DNA of 28,077 bases from Acidobacteriota bacterium (lineage in GTDB: Bacteria > Acidobacteriota > Terriglobia > Terriglobales > Acidobacteriaceae). A model generated the notes under the pieces. That model worked only from the letters and a program-made list of their open reading frames with translations. It had not been told where the DNA came from and ran no database searches. A program made the translations under genes and the position numbers. The stretch is taken from the NCBI GenBank assembly GCA_021778315.1, contig JAJYCQ010000020.1, positions 1 to 28,077 on the forward strand. Direction: 5' to 3'. Below are positions 1 to 7,147 of the stretch, one piece after another; within the stretch, counting starts at the first letter, position 1; the number at the start of each line of letters is the position of its first letter.

Positions 1-311
1 TCCCCCTCGAGCCCACCCTCGCCTTCCTCTTCCACCCCTTCGAACTCCCCATCCTCCGCCGCTTCCTCCGCCACATCGAGTCCTCCCAAGCCGCTTATTC
101 CAAACCCTTTGACCTCCTCTACGCCAACGCCGAACACGGCTCCCTCCTCGACCGCCACCCCGCCTTCACCCGCCTCTGGATGGGCCCCGTCCCCATGACC
201 CCCGCCGACCACCTCGCCGACCTCGCCGCCATCGCCGAACAAAAAGAATACGGCTCCACAGGCGACGAACTATGCGCCATCTACCGCTATTCCGGCCGCA
301 AATCAAAATAA
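1..311 (+). CDS. C-terminal fragment of a methyltransferase-like protein (5' end outside window)
   Basis: An open frame runs from base 3 to a TAA at 309-311 and encodes about 102 residues with no start inside the window, so it is the 3' end of a gene lying to the left. The peptide contains FLFHPFELPILRRFLRHIE, then PFDLLYANAEHGSLLD, and ends in a conserved-looking YGSTGDELCAIYRYSG segment. From memory this resembles the C-terminal part of class I SAM-dependent methyltransferase-like proteins of Acidobacteria, but the SAM-binding motifs would lie upstream and cannot be seen, so the function is tentative. The codons strongly prefer C at the third position, as in the other plus-strand genes here. 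That it is real coding sequence is much more certain than what it does. No clear terminator follows it. Confidence 0.6.
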   Translation, partial: PLEPTLAFLFHPFELPILRRFLRHIESSQAAYSKPFDLLYANAEHGSLLDRHPAFTRLWMGPVPMTPADHLADLAAIAEQKEYGSTGDELCAIYRYSGRKSK

Positions 312-668
312 TTCGCCCCCCATGGAACTATCCCGATTTCCAGCACGTATACCTATTCAGACCTTATCCGTTCGATTTTCCCAATAAAAATAGGGTGTCG
401 TTCGAATAACGGACATGCGGGCGATAAAAGTTGCATCCACTGGAACTCCTCGACCGTCTTATCCGTAGTAGGTACTGTGCACAGATTCAAGGTAGCGCTG
501 CTCTAAACAAACGCAGTGCACCCGCACGAGGGCCTCAAATTTCCCCGTGGAGAGACGGCTGAGTCAAGATCTCAACACCGCCCCCACGGAATTACATCAC
601 GCAGCACAACGCAGTAGTAGAGCGCCGCATTCCCGGCTCGACCGGTCGCGTCGCCACAGGAGAATCAA
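312..668. other. Gene-poor region with several possible stem-loops, leader of the small ORF at 669
   Basis: I see no credible protein-coding gene here. Base composition is less skewed than in the flanking genes. Possible RNA stems on the plus strand include GCGCTGC (495-501) with GCAGTGC (513-519), which needs one G-U pair, and CCGTGG (about 546-551) with CCACGG (about 575-580). The region ends in an AGGAG Shine-Dalgarno at about 660-664 that serves the small ORF starting at 669. It could be a long structured 5' leader or a small RNA gene; no promoter could be placed with confidence. Confidence 0.4.
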
Positions 669-770
669 ATGTACCTTGCATTAGTCGCAGTCGTATTTGC
701 TTCCACCATCTTCGTCCCGAGCTTCATCGGCATCCGTGCTCGCACCAATGCTAACTGGCGCTCGCTGTAA
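669..770 (+). CDS. Small 33-residue membrane peptide, unknown function
   Basis: This ATG-to-TAA frame encodes MYLALVAVVFASTIFVPSFI, then GIRARTNANWRSL. A good Shine-Dalgarno (ACAGGAGAATCAA before the ATG) precedes it, and a strong intrinsic terminator hairpin follows 24 bases after the stop, so it looks like a complete small transcription unit. Residues 2-21 form one hydrophobic segment long enough to span the membrane. The remaining 12 residues are polar with two arginines, which suggests an N-out, C-in single-pass peptide by the positive-inside rule. I do not recognise the family. A small membrane regulator, a leader peptide and a type I toxin-like peptide are all possible; nothing in the sequence decides between them. 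The gene has no same-strand neighbour downstream. The coding call rests on context and not on homology. Confidence 0.55.
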   Translation: MYLALVAVVFASTIFVPSFIGIRARTNANWRSL

Positions 771-793
771 TACTTAGCAGCAACACAAACCTC

Positions 794-822
794 AAAAGCC
801 GCGATCTGATCGCGGCTTTTTT
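794..822 (+). terminator. Intrinsic terminator after the 33-residue ORF
   Basis: AAAAGCCGCG and CGCGGCTTTT pair across a short loop, with extra GATC/GATC complementarity inside, and the hairpin runs into six T residues at 817-822. It directly follows the small plus-strand ORF. Read on the minus strand it has only a TTTT tail, so it may also weakly stop transcription coming out of tsaE. Confidence 0.85.
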
Positions 823-828
823 GTCGTC

Positions 829-861
829 TCCACTGTCTCACCCCTACCTGTCTACTGTCTG
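829..861 (-). repeat. AGACAGT-type heptamer repeat after the tsaE stop
   Basis: On the minus strand, CAGACAGTAGA lies four bases past the tsaE TGA and is followed by a second AGACAGTGGA. The same motif follows the stop codons of mraY and ftsI in this window. Confidence 0.6.
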
Positions 862-865
862 TTCT

Positions 866-1309
866 TCACCACCTCACCACCAGCAACCGCTCATCCTCCA
901 CCTCACCCTGCGTGATCGAAACCTCCGCATCGGCCCTCTCCCTCACGCTCGCAAATTTGTCCCCCCACTCCACCAGCACCAGCGCATCCGGAGCCTCGGC
1001 CATCTCCCACAGTCCAATCCCCTCAACCTCCCGTTCCGTCTCCACACGATATAAATCCAGGTGAATCACTCTAGTACTAAGTCCTTTGTATTCATGGACT
1101 AACGTAAACGTGGGGCTCGTCACTTCCTCTGGATCTGCCCCAAGCGCCTCCACCATTCCCTTCACCATCACAGTCTTACCCATCCCCAGCTCACCGCGAA
1201 GCACCACCAACTTCGGCGCAGCCAGCAGCTCCGTCAGCATCTGTCCCAACCCCAGCGTCCCCCGCACACTGCGGGTCCGCAGCCGCTTTTCCCGAGTCCA
1301 ATTCTTCAT
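866..1309 (-). CDS. tsaE: tRNA threonylcarbamoyladenosine biosynthesis ATPase TsaE
   Basis: This 147-residue protein is the right size for TsaE, the small P-loop ATPase that works with TsaB and TsaD to make t6A37 on ANN-decoding tRNAs in the cytoplasm. The Walker A motif GELGMGKT lies near residues 39-46. The family signatures SPTFTLVHEY (about 64-73) and HLDLYR (about 82-87) follow, and VLVEWGDKF is the usual late motif. The ATG at 1307-1309 overlaps the nnr stop as ATGA, so it is probably translationally coupled to nnr. The nnr-tsaE pairing is common in bacteria, where fused or adjacent YjeF/YjeE genes are widespread. It is the last gene of the minus-strand run; the terminator-like hairpin at 794-822 lies shortly beyond. 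No key residue appears to be missing. Confidence 0.95.
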   Translation of the reverse strand: MKNWTREKRLRTRSVRGTLGLGQMLTELLAAPKLVVLRGELGMGKTVMVKGMVEALGADPEEVTSPTFTLVHEYKGLSTRVIHLDLYRVETEREVEGIGLWEMAEAPDALVLVEWGDKFASVRERADAEVSITQGEVEDERLLVVRW

Positions 1310-2997
1310 CGCACTGTCCCATTCTTCGCCGTTCCCGACACCCAGATCAACCCATCCTCATCCATCACCCGTGCCCGGAACGCCTGCCACAAATGCCCCA
1401 CCGTATCCGTTGCCAGCACCGTGTGCTCGTCCTGCGCCAGGCACGCAAAGTCCCCTGCCAGCCCATGCAGAAACACAGCAGCCTCAACAGCTTGCGCCAC
1501 CTCGTCCGGCCCTTCGGGGCCAGCATACTGAGCCAGCATGGCGCTCACAATTCCCGTTAGAATATCGCCACTCCCGCCCTTCGCCATCGACGGATTCCCC
1601 GTCGTATTCACCGCGATCCGCCCATCCGGATGCGCCACCAGCGTCCGCCAACCCTTCAACACCAGCGTCACGCCATGCTCCGTCGCAAAACTCCGAGCTA
1701 ACCCCACCCGGTCGGCCTCCACCTCCTTCACCGTCATCCCCACCAGCCTCGCCATCTCCCCGGGATGCGGAGTCAGCACAATCGTCCGAGGCTTACCCGT
1801 AACCTTACCCGCCTCCACCGCAGCCTTCAGCACCCACGTCCTCCCCGCCAGCGCGTTCAGTGCATCCGCGTCGATCACCATCGGCAGCTCCACCTTCTCC
1901 ACAAACATCCGCACCCACTCTGGAGTCGTCCCCTCCTGTCCCAGTCCCGGCCCGATCCCCACCACCGAAATCCCCTTCAGCAGGTTCTCCAGGGCTTCCT
2001 CCTCCAGCAGCTCCATCGCCAACCCATCACCATGTAACCCCTTCATCCCCAACAACATAAGCTCCGGAGCGATCCCCGCCACTGTCGCCAGAATCTCTCT
2101 CGGAACCGCCGCCGTCACCAACCCCGCACCCGCTCGCATCGCCGCCAGGCTGGCCATCGACGGAGCCCCCGCCTTGCCCAGCGCCCCACCCACCAGCAGC
2201 ACATGCCCCAACCGCCCCTTGTTCCCGTTGATCGCCCGCGGAGCCTCCGCAATCGCCTTCGAACTCCCTCCCCAAGTCATCCCCGTAACCGACTGAATCG
2301 CCGCCTCCGGCGTCCCAATCCCCGCCACCACCACCGGCCCAAACGTCTTTCCTGCCGTCAGATGTCCAAACACATGCGCCAGCTTAGGAGCCGTGAACGT
2401 CACCACGGCATCCGCCCGAAACGCCCCCTCAGCCGTCTCCGCCATCGAATCCGCATCCCACCCACTCGGCAGATCGACCGCCACCACCGGCACCTCACTC
2501 ATCTCAAGCATCCCGCGTGCGGCCGCCGCCAATCCCCGCAGCGGAGGCTTAAACCCTGTCCCTACAACAGCATCCACCACCAACCCCGCCCCCTCCAGCG
2601 CCGTCCGCAGCCCCTCCTCATCACAGACCTCCCGCACCTCCAATAGAATTGGGTGCCCCACGTCTCGCGTCTGAGACGTGGGTTCGCTCTGCGTCGACAG
2701 CTCCACCGCGGCCGCCAGCGCCATCCCCGCCTCGCCCTTCAGCTCGCTCGCCTTCCCCAGCAGCGCCACGCGCACGCTCCGCCCGCCCGCTGCCAATCGC
2801 AGCGCCGCTACCATCCCATCCCCGCCATTATTTCCCTTACCGGCTAGCACCACCACCAGCCCATCGCCCTTGAACCGCCGTTCGCAAAACCGGGCCACCG
2901 CAGCGCCAGCACTCTGCATCAACGACCACACCGGAACGCCAGCCTCCACCGACCGCCGGTCCGCCTCACCCATCTCTTCCGCCGTCAGAATCTTCAT
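1306..2997 (-). CDS. nnr: Bifunctional NAD(P)H-hydrate epimerase / ADP-dependent NAD(P)H-hydrate dehydratase
   Basis: This protein repairs hydrated NAD(P)H (NADHX/NADPHX): the N-terminal YjeF_N domain epimerises the hydrate and the C-terminal ribokinase-like domain dehydrates it using ADP. The epimerase motif GKGNNGGDG is near residues 53-61. The second domain begins around NGNKGRLGHVLLVGG, contains LTPHPGEMARL, and carries the catalytic GGSGDILTG motif near 474-482. The frame is also open to a TTG at 3006, but ATG 2997 is preferred because GAGG lies 11 bases upstream and MKILTAEEM is the usual kind of N-terminus. That gives 563 residues, slightly long for the family. Part of the excess is an odd insert, TSQTRDVGHP (about residues 107-116), encoded by a perfect palindrome (see the repeat at 2657-2682). 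Its stop overlaps tsaE, and the upstream transpeptidase gene ends only 35 bases before it. Confidence 0.93.
   Translation of the reverse strand: MKILTAEEMGEADRRSVEAGVPVWSLMQSAGAAVARFCERRFKGDGLVVVLAGKGNNGGDGMVAALRLAAGGRSVRVALLGKASELKGEAGMALAAAVELSTQSEPTSQTRDVGHPILLEVREVCDEEGLRTALEGAGLVVDAVVGTGFKPPLRGLAAAARGMLEMSEVPVVAVDLPSGWDADSMAETAEGAFRADAVVTFTAPKLAHVFGHLTAGKTFGPVVVAGIGTPEAAIQSVTGMTWGGSSKAIAEAPRAINGNKGRLGHVLLVGGALGKAGAPSMASLAAMRAGAGLVTAAVPREILATVAGIAPELMLLGMKGLHGDGLAMELLEEEALENLLKGISVVGIGPGLGQEGTTPEWVRMFVEKVELPMVIDADALNALAGRTWVLKAAVEAGKVTGKPRTIVLTPHPGEMARLVGMTVKEVEADRVGLARSFATEHGVTLVLKGWRTLVAHPDGRIAVNTTGNPSMAKGGSGDILTGIVSAMLAQYAGPEGPDEVAQAVEAAVFLHGLAGDFACLAQDEHTVLATDTVGHLWQAFRARVMDEDGLIWVSGTAKNGTVR
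2657..2682. repeat. Perfect palindrome (10-bp stem, 6-nt loop) inside nnr coding sequence
   Basis: CCCACGTCTC (2657-2666) is the exact reverse complement of GAGACGTGGG (2673-2682), with loop GCGTCT. The left flank TTGGGTGCCC belongs to a GGGTGCCCCA-hairpin style that I associate with dispersed intergenic repeats of Acidobacteria. Here it lies within the epimerase domain of nnr and is read through in frame as part of the peptide PTSQTRDVGHP. Confidence 0.75.
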
Positions 2998-3032
2998 CGC
3001 GAGCAATGCCTCATCCCATAGGATGCAATAGC

Positions 3033-4292
3033 TTACCGCCCGCCGCCACCACTCTGCCCAACCGAAGCCGTTGTCTCCGTCTTTGGCTGAAAGTAGCTCC
3101 GGTCATACATCGCCCGGTAGAACTCGCCGGTCAACTCCGCGGCCTTGGGCCCATACGTCGGCCTGCCGCCCTCCAGGAAGATCACGGTGACAATCCTCCC
3201 CGTAGGGGCATCGCCATAGCTCACAAACCAGCCAAACCGCGTCCCGTTATCCGAGCATGTACCGGTCTTCCCAAACACTGGAAACTGCTCAAAGTTCGTC
3301 CGCAGCGACCGTGCCGTGCCGTTCGAGAAGTTCACCGCTCCCTGCATGCCCGGCAGAATCTGCGGAATCACATCCTTGATGTCCAGCAGCCGTTTCACCT
3401 TCGGCTGGAAGTCCGTCACATCCGCCTGCGACGTCGGATGTTGCAGATAATAAAGCGTCCCACCGTTTGCAATTGCACTCACCAACGCTCCCAGCTGCAG
3501 CGGTGTCATGCTGATGCTCTCACCAAACGAGCACATCCGGCCCACCCCGCCGCTCGCTTGCGGAAGCTCCTTATCCGGATACACACCCAACTGCTCGCCC
3601 GGAATGTTGTATCCCGCCAGCTCGCCCAACCCAAACTCATTCGCATAGTGCTTCACGCGTTCAAAGCCCATCGCGCGCCCCAGCACCTCAAAGTACAAGT
3701 TGATCGATCGCGCCAGCGCATGCGTCAGGTCAACCGAGTAATGTCCCCCCAGGTTCACCGGAGTATCCGCCTTGATCAGGCCCTCTTTCAACGCCGCCAG
3801 CGCCACCGACACCTTGATCGTCGAGCATGGTTCCGCTCCCGCACTCAGCGCCAGCCGCTGATTCACCATCGCCAGAATCCGCCCACTCGACGGGTCGATC
3901 GCCAGCACCGTGCCATTCATATTGCCGAGCGCTTCCACCGCCGCCGCGCGAACCACCGGATCTTCGCCCGCCGTCACATCCCCCGCCGTCAGATTATCGG
4001 CAAAGCTGCTTGCCGTAAACCGTTCTCCGTAATAGCGCCGCCGCCGTCCCCTCACCACCACATGCCCGTGAACCGGAGTACGCGCCACCGCCCGATGCAC
4101 ACTGGCCCCGCGAGTACTCCGCGTGCTGCTCGAAGCCACATGATGCGATGCAGCCACATGGTGCGAAGCCGCAACATGATGCGATCCTGCCGCAGTCTTC
4201 TTATGCTTCGCAGTCGACGTCGTCGTGTCCGCATTCGCAGCGCCCACGCCCAACAAAAACGCCATCACCAGCCCTGTAAGTCTCGGTCCCAT
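3033..4292 (-). CDS. Exported stand-alone penicillin-binding transpeptidase-domain protein
   Basis: This 419-residue protein has the three penicilloyl-serine transferase motifs in order: STIK at 157-160 (preceded by Cys156), SIN at 196-198 and KTGT at 342-345. It should acylate on a serine and act as a DD-transpeptidase, or as a related penicillin-recognising enzyme, in the periplasm. Residues 1-21 look like a signal peptide. A low-complexity basic stretch follows with three HHVAAS-type repeats (about 38-54) and an Arg run (82-86). The catalytic domain starts near 115; there is no class B PBP dimerisation domain and no transglycosylase domain, so it is much shorter than FtsI. It lies between ftsZ and nnr, separated from ftsZ by 115 bases containing the near-palindrome GTACGGTCGTAC (4324-4335). 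Alternatives are a class D beta-lactamase-like protein or a regulatory PBP homologue. Confidence 0.8.
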   Translation of the reverse strand: MGPRLTGLVMAFLLGVGAANADTTTSTAKHKKTAAGSHHVAASHHVAASHHVASSSTRSTRGASVHRAVARTPVHGHVVVRGRRRRYYGERFTASSFADNLTAGDVTAGEDPVVRAAAVEALGNMNGTVLAIDPSSGRILAMVNQRLALSAGAEPCSTIKVSVALAALKEGLIKADTPVNLGGHYSVDLTHALARSINLYFEVLGRAMGFERVKHYANEFGLGELAGYNIPGEQLGVYPDKELPQASGGVGRMCSFGESISMTPLQLGALVSAIANGGTLYYLQHPTSQADVTDFQPKVKRLLDIKDVIPQILPGMQGAVNFSNGTARSLRTNFEQFPVFGKTGTCSDNGTRFGWFVSYGDAPTGRIVTVIFLEGGRPTYGPKAAELTGEFYRAMYDRSYFQPKTETTASVGQSGGGGR

Positions 4293-4407
4293 CCACTCTC
4301 TTCTCTATGTGGCTCTACAGCTCGTACGGTCGTACACTCCCTCTCAACGTTCCGAGAAGATATCTAATCCTGTGTCCCAAAACAAGACACCTTTATCGAA
4401 TTCAGAG

Positions 4408-6231
4408 CTACTGCTTCCGTCTCAGGAACGCCGGAATATCCAGCTCGTCGTTCTCAGCCGATCCCTCGGCCGCATATCCCGAAAACGACGGAACTCTTGC
4501 GTCCGGCCACGGCTTCGACACGGCCTCATCCATATCCCTCGAGGCGTCCTCCACCTTCGGCCTGCGAAAGAAATCATCATCGAACACCGATGCCCGCACC
4601 GGTAACAGCTCCGGCGAAGACTCCTTGATCGCCGCCTCCCACTGGCTCTCGCCATGCAACTCATGCAGCGCGTTCGGTAGCTCGATGCTACTCTCCCGCG
4701 CTACCTCCGGGATATGCTCCACGATCACCGGCACGTGCACCGGCTCAACATGCATCACTACCTTCGGCTCTTCCGGCGCAGCCTCCTGCGGCGGCCGAGC
4801 CTGTTCTACAGGCTGCTCCACCCGCACCGGCGCGTTCGACGCAAACTCTATCCGCGGCGCCGGCTCCTGCCATGCCTGCTGCCGCGCTGTCTCGTAGTAC
4901 GACGACACCGGATACGCCGACCGCTCCACCGGCGCCTCGGCCACAGGCTCAGGCACCACCTCGACAGGCACCACCGCCGTAGGCGCCGCAACCTGCTCCG
5001 CCACCTGGGTCTCCATGCGAGGCTCTACAGCCGCAGGCTCTCCCTCCACTCGTATCGCCGGCATCGCCGCCTGCGATGCAAAGATCACAGGCTCAGCCGC
5101 CGCCGCAGGCTGCTCCGGCTCACTTGCAAACCTCGGCACCACCGGCCGCGTCACAATGCGAGGAGGCACAACGTCATACCGTGCTCCATCATGCTGCACC
5201 GTCGGCAAACCCGCCCCCGCCATCATCCGTTCGCGCCGCGCCGGCATCGCCTCGTTCCGGAACCCGGTTGCGATCACCGTAAACTTAACCTCGTCGCCCA
5301 TGCTCTCATCCAGCACCGCACCAAAGATGATGTTTGCGTCCTCGTGCGCCGCCTCTTGAATCAATGACGACGCCTCGTTCACCTCGCTCAGCTTCAGGCT
5401 GCTTGATCCGGTAATGTTGATCAGAATCCCGCGAGCTCCATCAATCGCTCCATCTTCAAGCAGAGGTGAAGCCATCGCCGCCATCGCCGCCTCCCGCGCA
5501 CGTCCTGGCCCCGACCGAACCGCCGTTCCCATCACCGAGTAGCCCATCCCCGCCATCGTCGTCTTCACATCCGCAAAGTCGCGATTAATCACCCCGGGAA
5601 TCGTAATAATGTCCGAGATCCCCTGCACTCCCTGCCGCAAAATATCGTCTGCAATCCTGAAGCTCTCGAAGAATCCCGCGTCCTTCGCCGTCACCAGCAG
5701 CTTCTCATTGGGAATCACGATCAGGGTATCGACCGCCTCCAGCAACTCCTGCAACCCATGCTCGGCCTGTCTGGCACGCCGCTTCCCCTCAAACCCAAAC
5801 GGCCGCGTCACCACAGCGATCGTCAACGCTCCCATCTCGCTCGCCAGCGACGCAATCACCGGAGCCGCGCCCGTGCCCGTCCCTCCGCCAAGCCCCGCCG
5901 TCACAAATACCATGTCCGCGCCCTCAAGCGCCTCAATGATCTTGTCCGAATCCTCCAGCGCCGCGCGCCGCCCGATATCTGGATTCGCTCCCGCGCCCAG
6001 ACCGCTCGTCAGCTTCACGCCCAACTGCAGCTTGATCGGAGCATTTGACCCCTCCAGCGCCTGCACATCGGTGTTCGCCGCGATAAACTCCACGCCTTCA
6101 ACATTCGCTGCGATCATCCGGTTGATCGCGTTATTCCCGCCACCGCCTACGCCAATGACTTTGATTCGCGCACTTCGTCTGGTCTCATCGTGATAATGAA
6201 TGCGGAGGGCGTCTTCCGGCGGATTAGGCAT
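4408..6231 (-). CDS. ftsZ: Cell division GTPase FtsZ with a very long linker
   Basis: FtsZ polymerises with GTP into the cytoplasmic Z ring. The GTPase core starts at [18 protein letters not shown] (about 22-39), has NTD at 53-55 and the tubulin signature GGGTGTG at 115-121, and ends near residue 330. A Pro/Ala/Val/Glu-rich linker of roughly 260 residues follows. The protein ends in [12 protein letters not shown], the conserved C-terminal peptide that binds FtsA and other tethers. At 607 residues it is far longer than the roughly 380-400 typical of the family, entirely because of the linker. The start is supported by AGGAG eight bases before the ATG. The 5' leader (6232-6346) contains a small hairpin, AATGCG with CGCATT (6284-6300). 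Unusually, a beta-barrel gene separates it from ftsA. Confidence 0.97.
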   Translation of the reverse strand: MPNPPEDALRIHYHDETRRSARIKVIGVGGGGNNAINRMIAANVEGVEFIAANTDVQALEGSNAPIKLQLGVKLTSGLGAGANPDIGRRAALEDSDKIIEALEGADMVFVTAGLGGGTGTGAAPVIASLASEMGALTIAVVTRPFGFEGKRRARQAEHGLQELLEAVDTLIVIPNEKLLVTAKDAGFFESFRIADDILRQGVQGISDIITIPGVINRDFADVKTTMAGMGYSVMGTAVRSGPGRAREAAMAAMASPLLEDGAIDGARGILINITGSSSLKLSEVNEASSLIQEAAHEDANIIFGAVLDESMGDEVKFTVIATGFRNEAMPARRERMMAGAGLPTVQHDGARYDVVPPRIVTRPVVPRFASEPEQPAAAAEPVIFASQAAMPAIRVEGEPAAVEPRMETQVAEQVAAPTAVVPVEVVPEPVAEAPVERSAYPVSSYYETARQQAWQEPAPRIEFASNAPVRVEQPVEQARPPQEAAPEEPKVVMHVEPVHVPVIVEHIPEVARESSIELPNALHELHGESQWEAAIKESSPELLPVRASVFDDDFFRRPKVEDASRDMDEAVSKPWPDARVPSFSGYAAEGSAENDELDIPAFLRRKQ

Positions 6232-6346
6232 AGGCGTATCTCCTCAAGTGTTTGCGAAACGGCTTTCTTCATTCTGCACGGCCAATGCGTGGAACGCATT
6301 CAGGAAAACCCGCCCCGCATCTATATCGGTTACCATCCGCCACGCC

Positions 6347-7012
6347 TTACTGTGACGACGGCAGGTGGAACACAACCGAGGCGCCAATCGACATCAGCCC
6401 AACCGACCCCGGACCATCCACAGTCGCCGAGCCTCCAAAGCGATTCATATTTCCAATGCCCAGCTCAATGGGCCGCAAATCAATCATCGGAAACACATGG
6501 ATGGCAATGCCCGCCAATCCCTCATACACCGCGAAATTATCCTCTGTCCTCGCCACCGGAACTCCCGCCCCGTTCAGCGTGCTCGCTCCAAACGGCAGCG
6601 TCGCATTGCTCCGCGCATAGCCAGCCGACACCTGCGCATAGGGACTCAGCCACGAGTAATGCGTATGAAACGATCCCCTTACCCCCAGCAGCAGATTGTC
6701 GTAGCCCGTGGCATCGTTTCCGCCTGCCGAACTCGTCGCCGACTTGTTCGAGTGTAGCGTTGCGCCGCGCAGATCCAATCCCAAACGCATCGGCCCAAGC
6801 GTCCGGAAGTCATAGTAAGCACCCAATTGAATCCCCGCAGGATTCACCACGCCACCGGTACTGGAGCATTGGCCCTGAGGGTCGTAGCACGTCATGCCAC
6901 TCAACCGCGTTGCCACATATCCCACATAAACACCCGCCTGAGCCCGCGCCGCAACGGCACACCCAAGCCCTAACAAAACTACTGCCAAACTCTTGCAAAA
7001 TCTCATATCCAT
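6347..7012 (-). CDS. Predicted outer-membrane beta-barrel protein
   Basis: This 221-residue protein begins with a signal peptide (MDMRFCKSLAVVLLGLGC through AARAQA, cleavage probably after about residue 24). Alternating hydrophobic/polar, glycine- and aromatic-rich strands follow, for example GVYVGYVATRLSG, GIQLGAYYDFRTLG, LRLGLDLRGATLHS and SPYAQVSAGYARS. The end, IGASVVFHLPSSQ, resembles a closing strand. This pattern fits a small OmpA/OmpW-like eight-stranded barrel (OMP_b-brl type); no peptidoglycan-binding OmpA domain is present, so any link to the wall is not visible. The specific function is unknown. It sits between ftsA and ftsZ with 135 bases upstream, which include a GGGATTA repeat at the ftsA end. 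A start at the second methionine (7006) is equally possible; neither start has a strong Shine-Dalgarno. Confidence 0.75.
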   Translation of the reverse strand: MDMRFCKSLAVVLLGLGCAVAARAQAGVYVGYVATRLSGMTCYDPQGQCSSTGGVVNPAGIQLGAYYDFRTLGPMRLGLDLRGATLHSNKSATSSAGGNDATGYDNLLLGVRGSFHTHYSWLSPYAQVSAGYARSNATLPFGASTLNGAGVPVARTEDNFAVYEGLAGIAIHVFPMIDLRPIELGIGNMNRFGGSATVDGPGSVGLMSIGASVVFHLPSSQ

Positions 7013-7126
7013 TAGTCTACCGTCTGCGCCGCATTTCGGGCTGCACCCCCGCCGTTTGCGTGCGCTTTTCTATAAATCTCTGCCGCAGAAAGCCATCTTC
7101 GACTCTCGCCCCATCTCTGTTGCTTG

Positions 7127-7144
7127 CCTAATCCCTAATCCCTG
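7127..7144 (-). repeat. GGGATTA heptamer repeat just after the ftsA stop
   Basis: On the minus strand, CAGGGATTAGGGATTAGG begins four bases after the ftsA TAG. The same heptamers occupy the ftsW-murG and murD-ftsW junctions. Together with the GGGG just before it, this gives three G-runs of three or more plus a final GG. Confidence 0.75.
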
Positions 7145-7147
7145 CCC

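Noticed and set aside
3006..4367. 453-codon plus-strand open frame
   Set aside because: It lies antisense to the transpeptidase gene, has Arg/His/Pro-rich composition typical of reverse frames in GC-rich skewed DNA, and shows no family motif.
6284..6300. AATGCG/CGCATT hairpin in the ftsZ leader as a riboswitch or terminator
   Set aside because: Short isolated stem without T-run or further conserved-looking structure.
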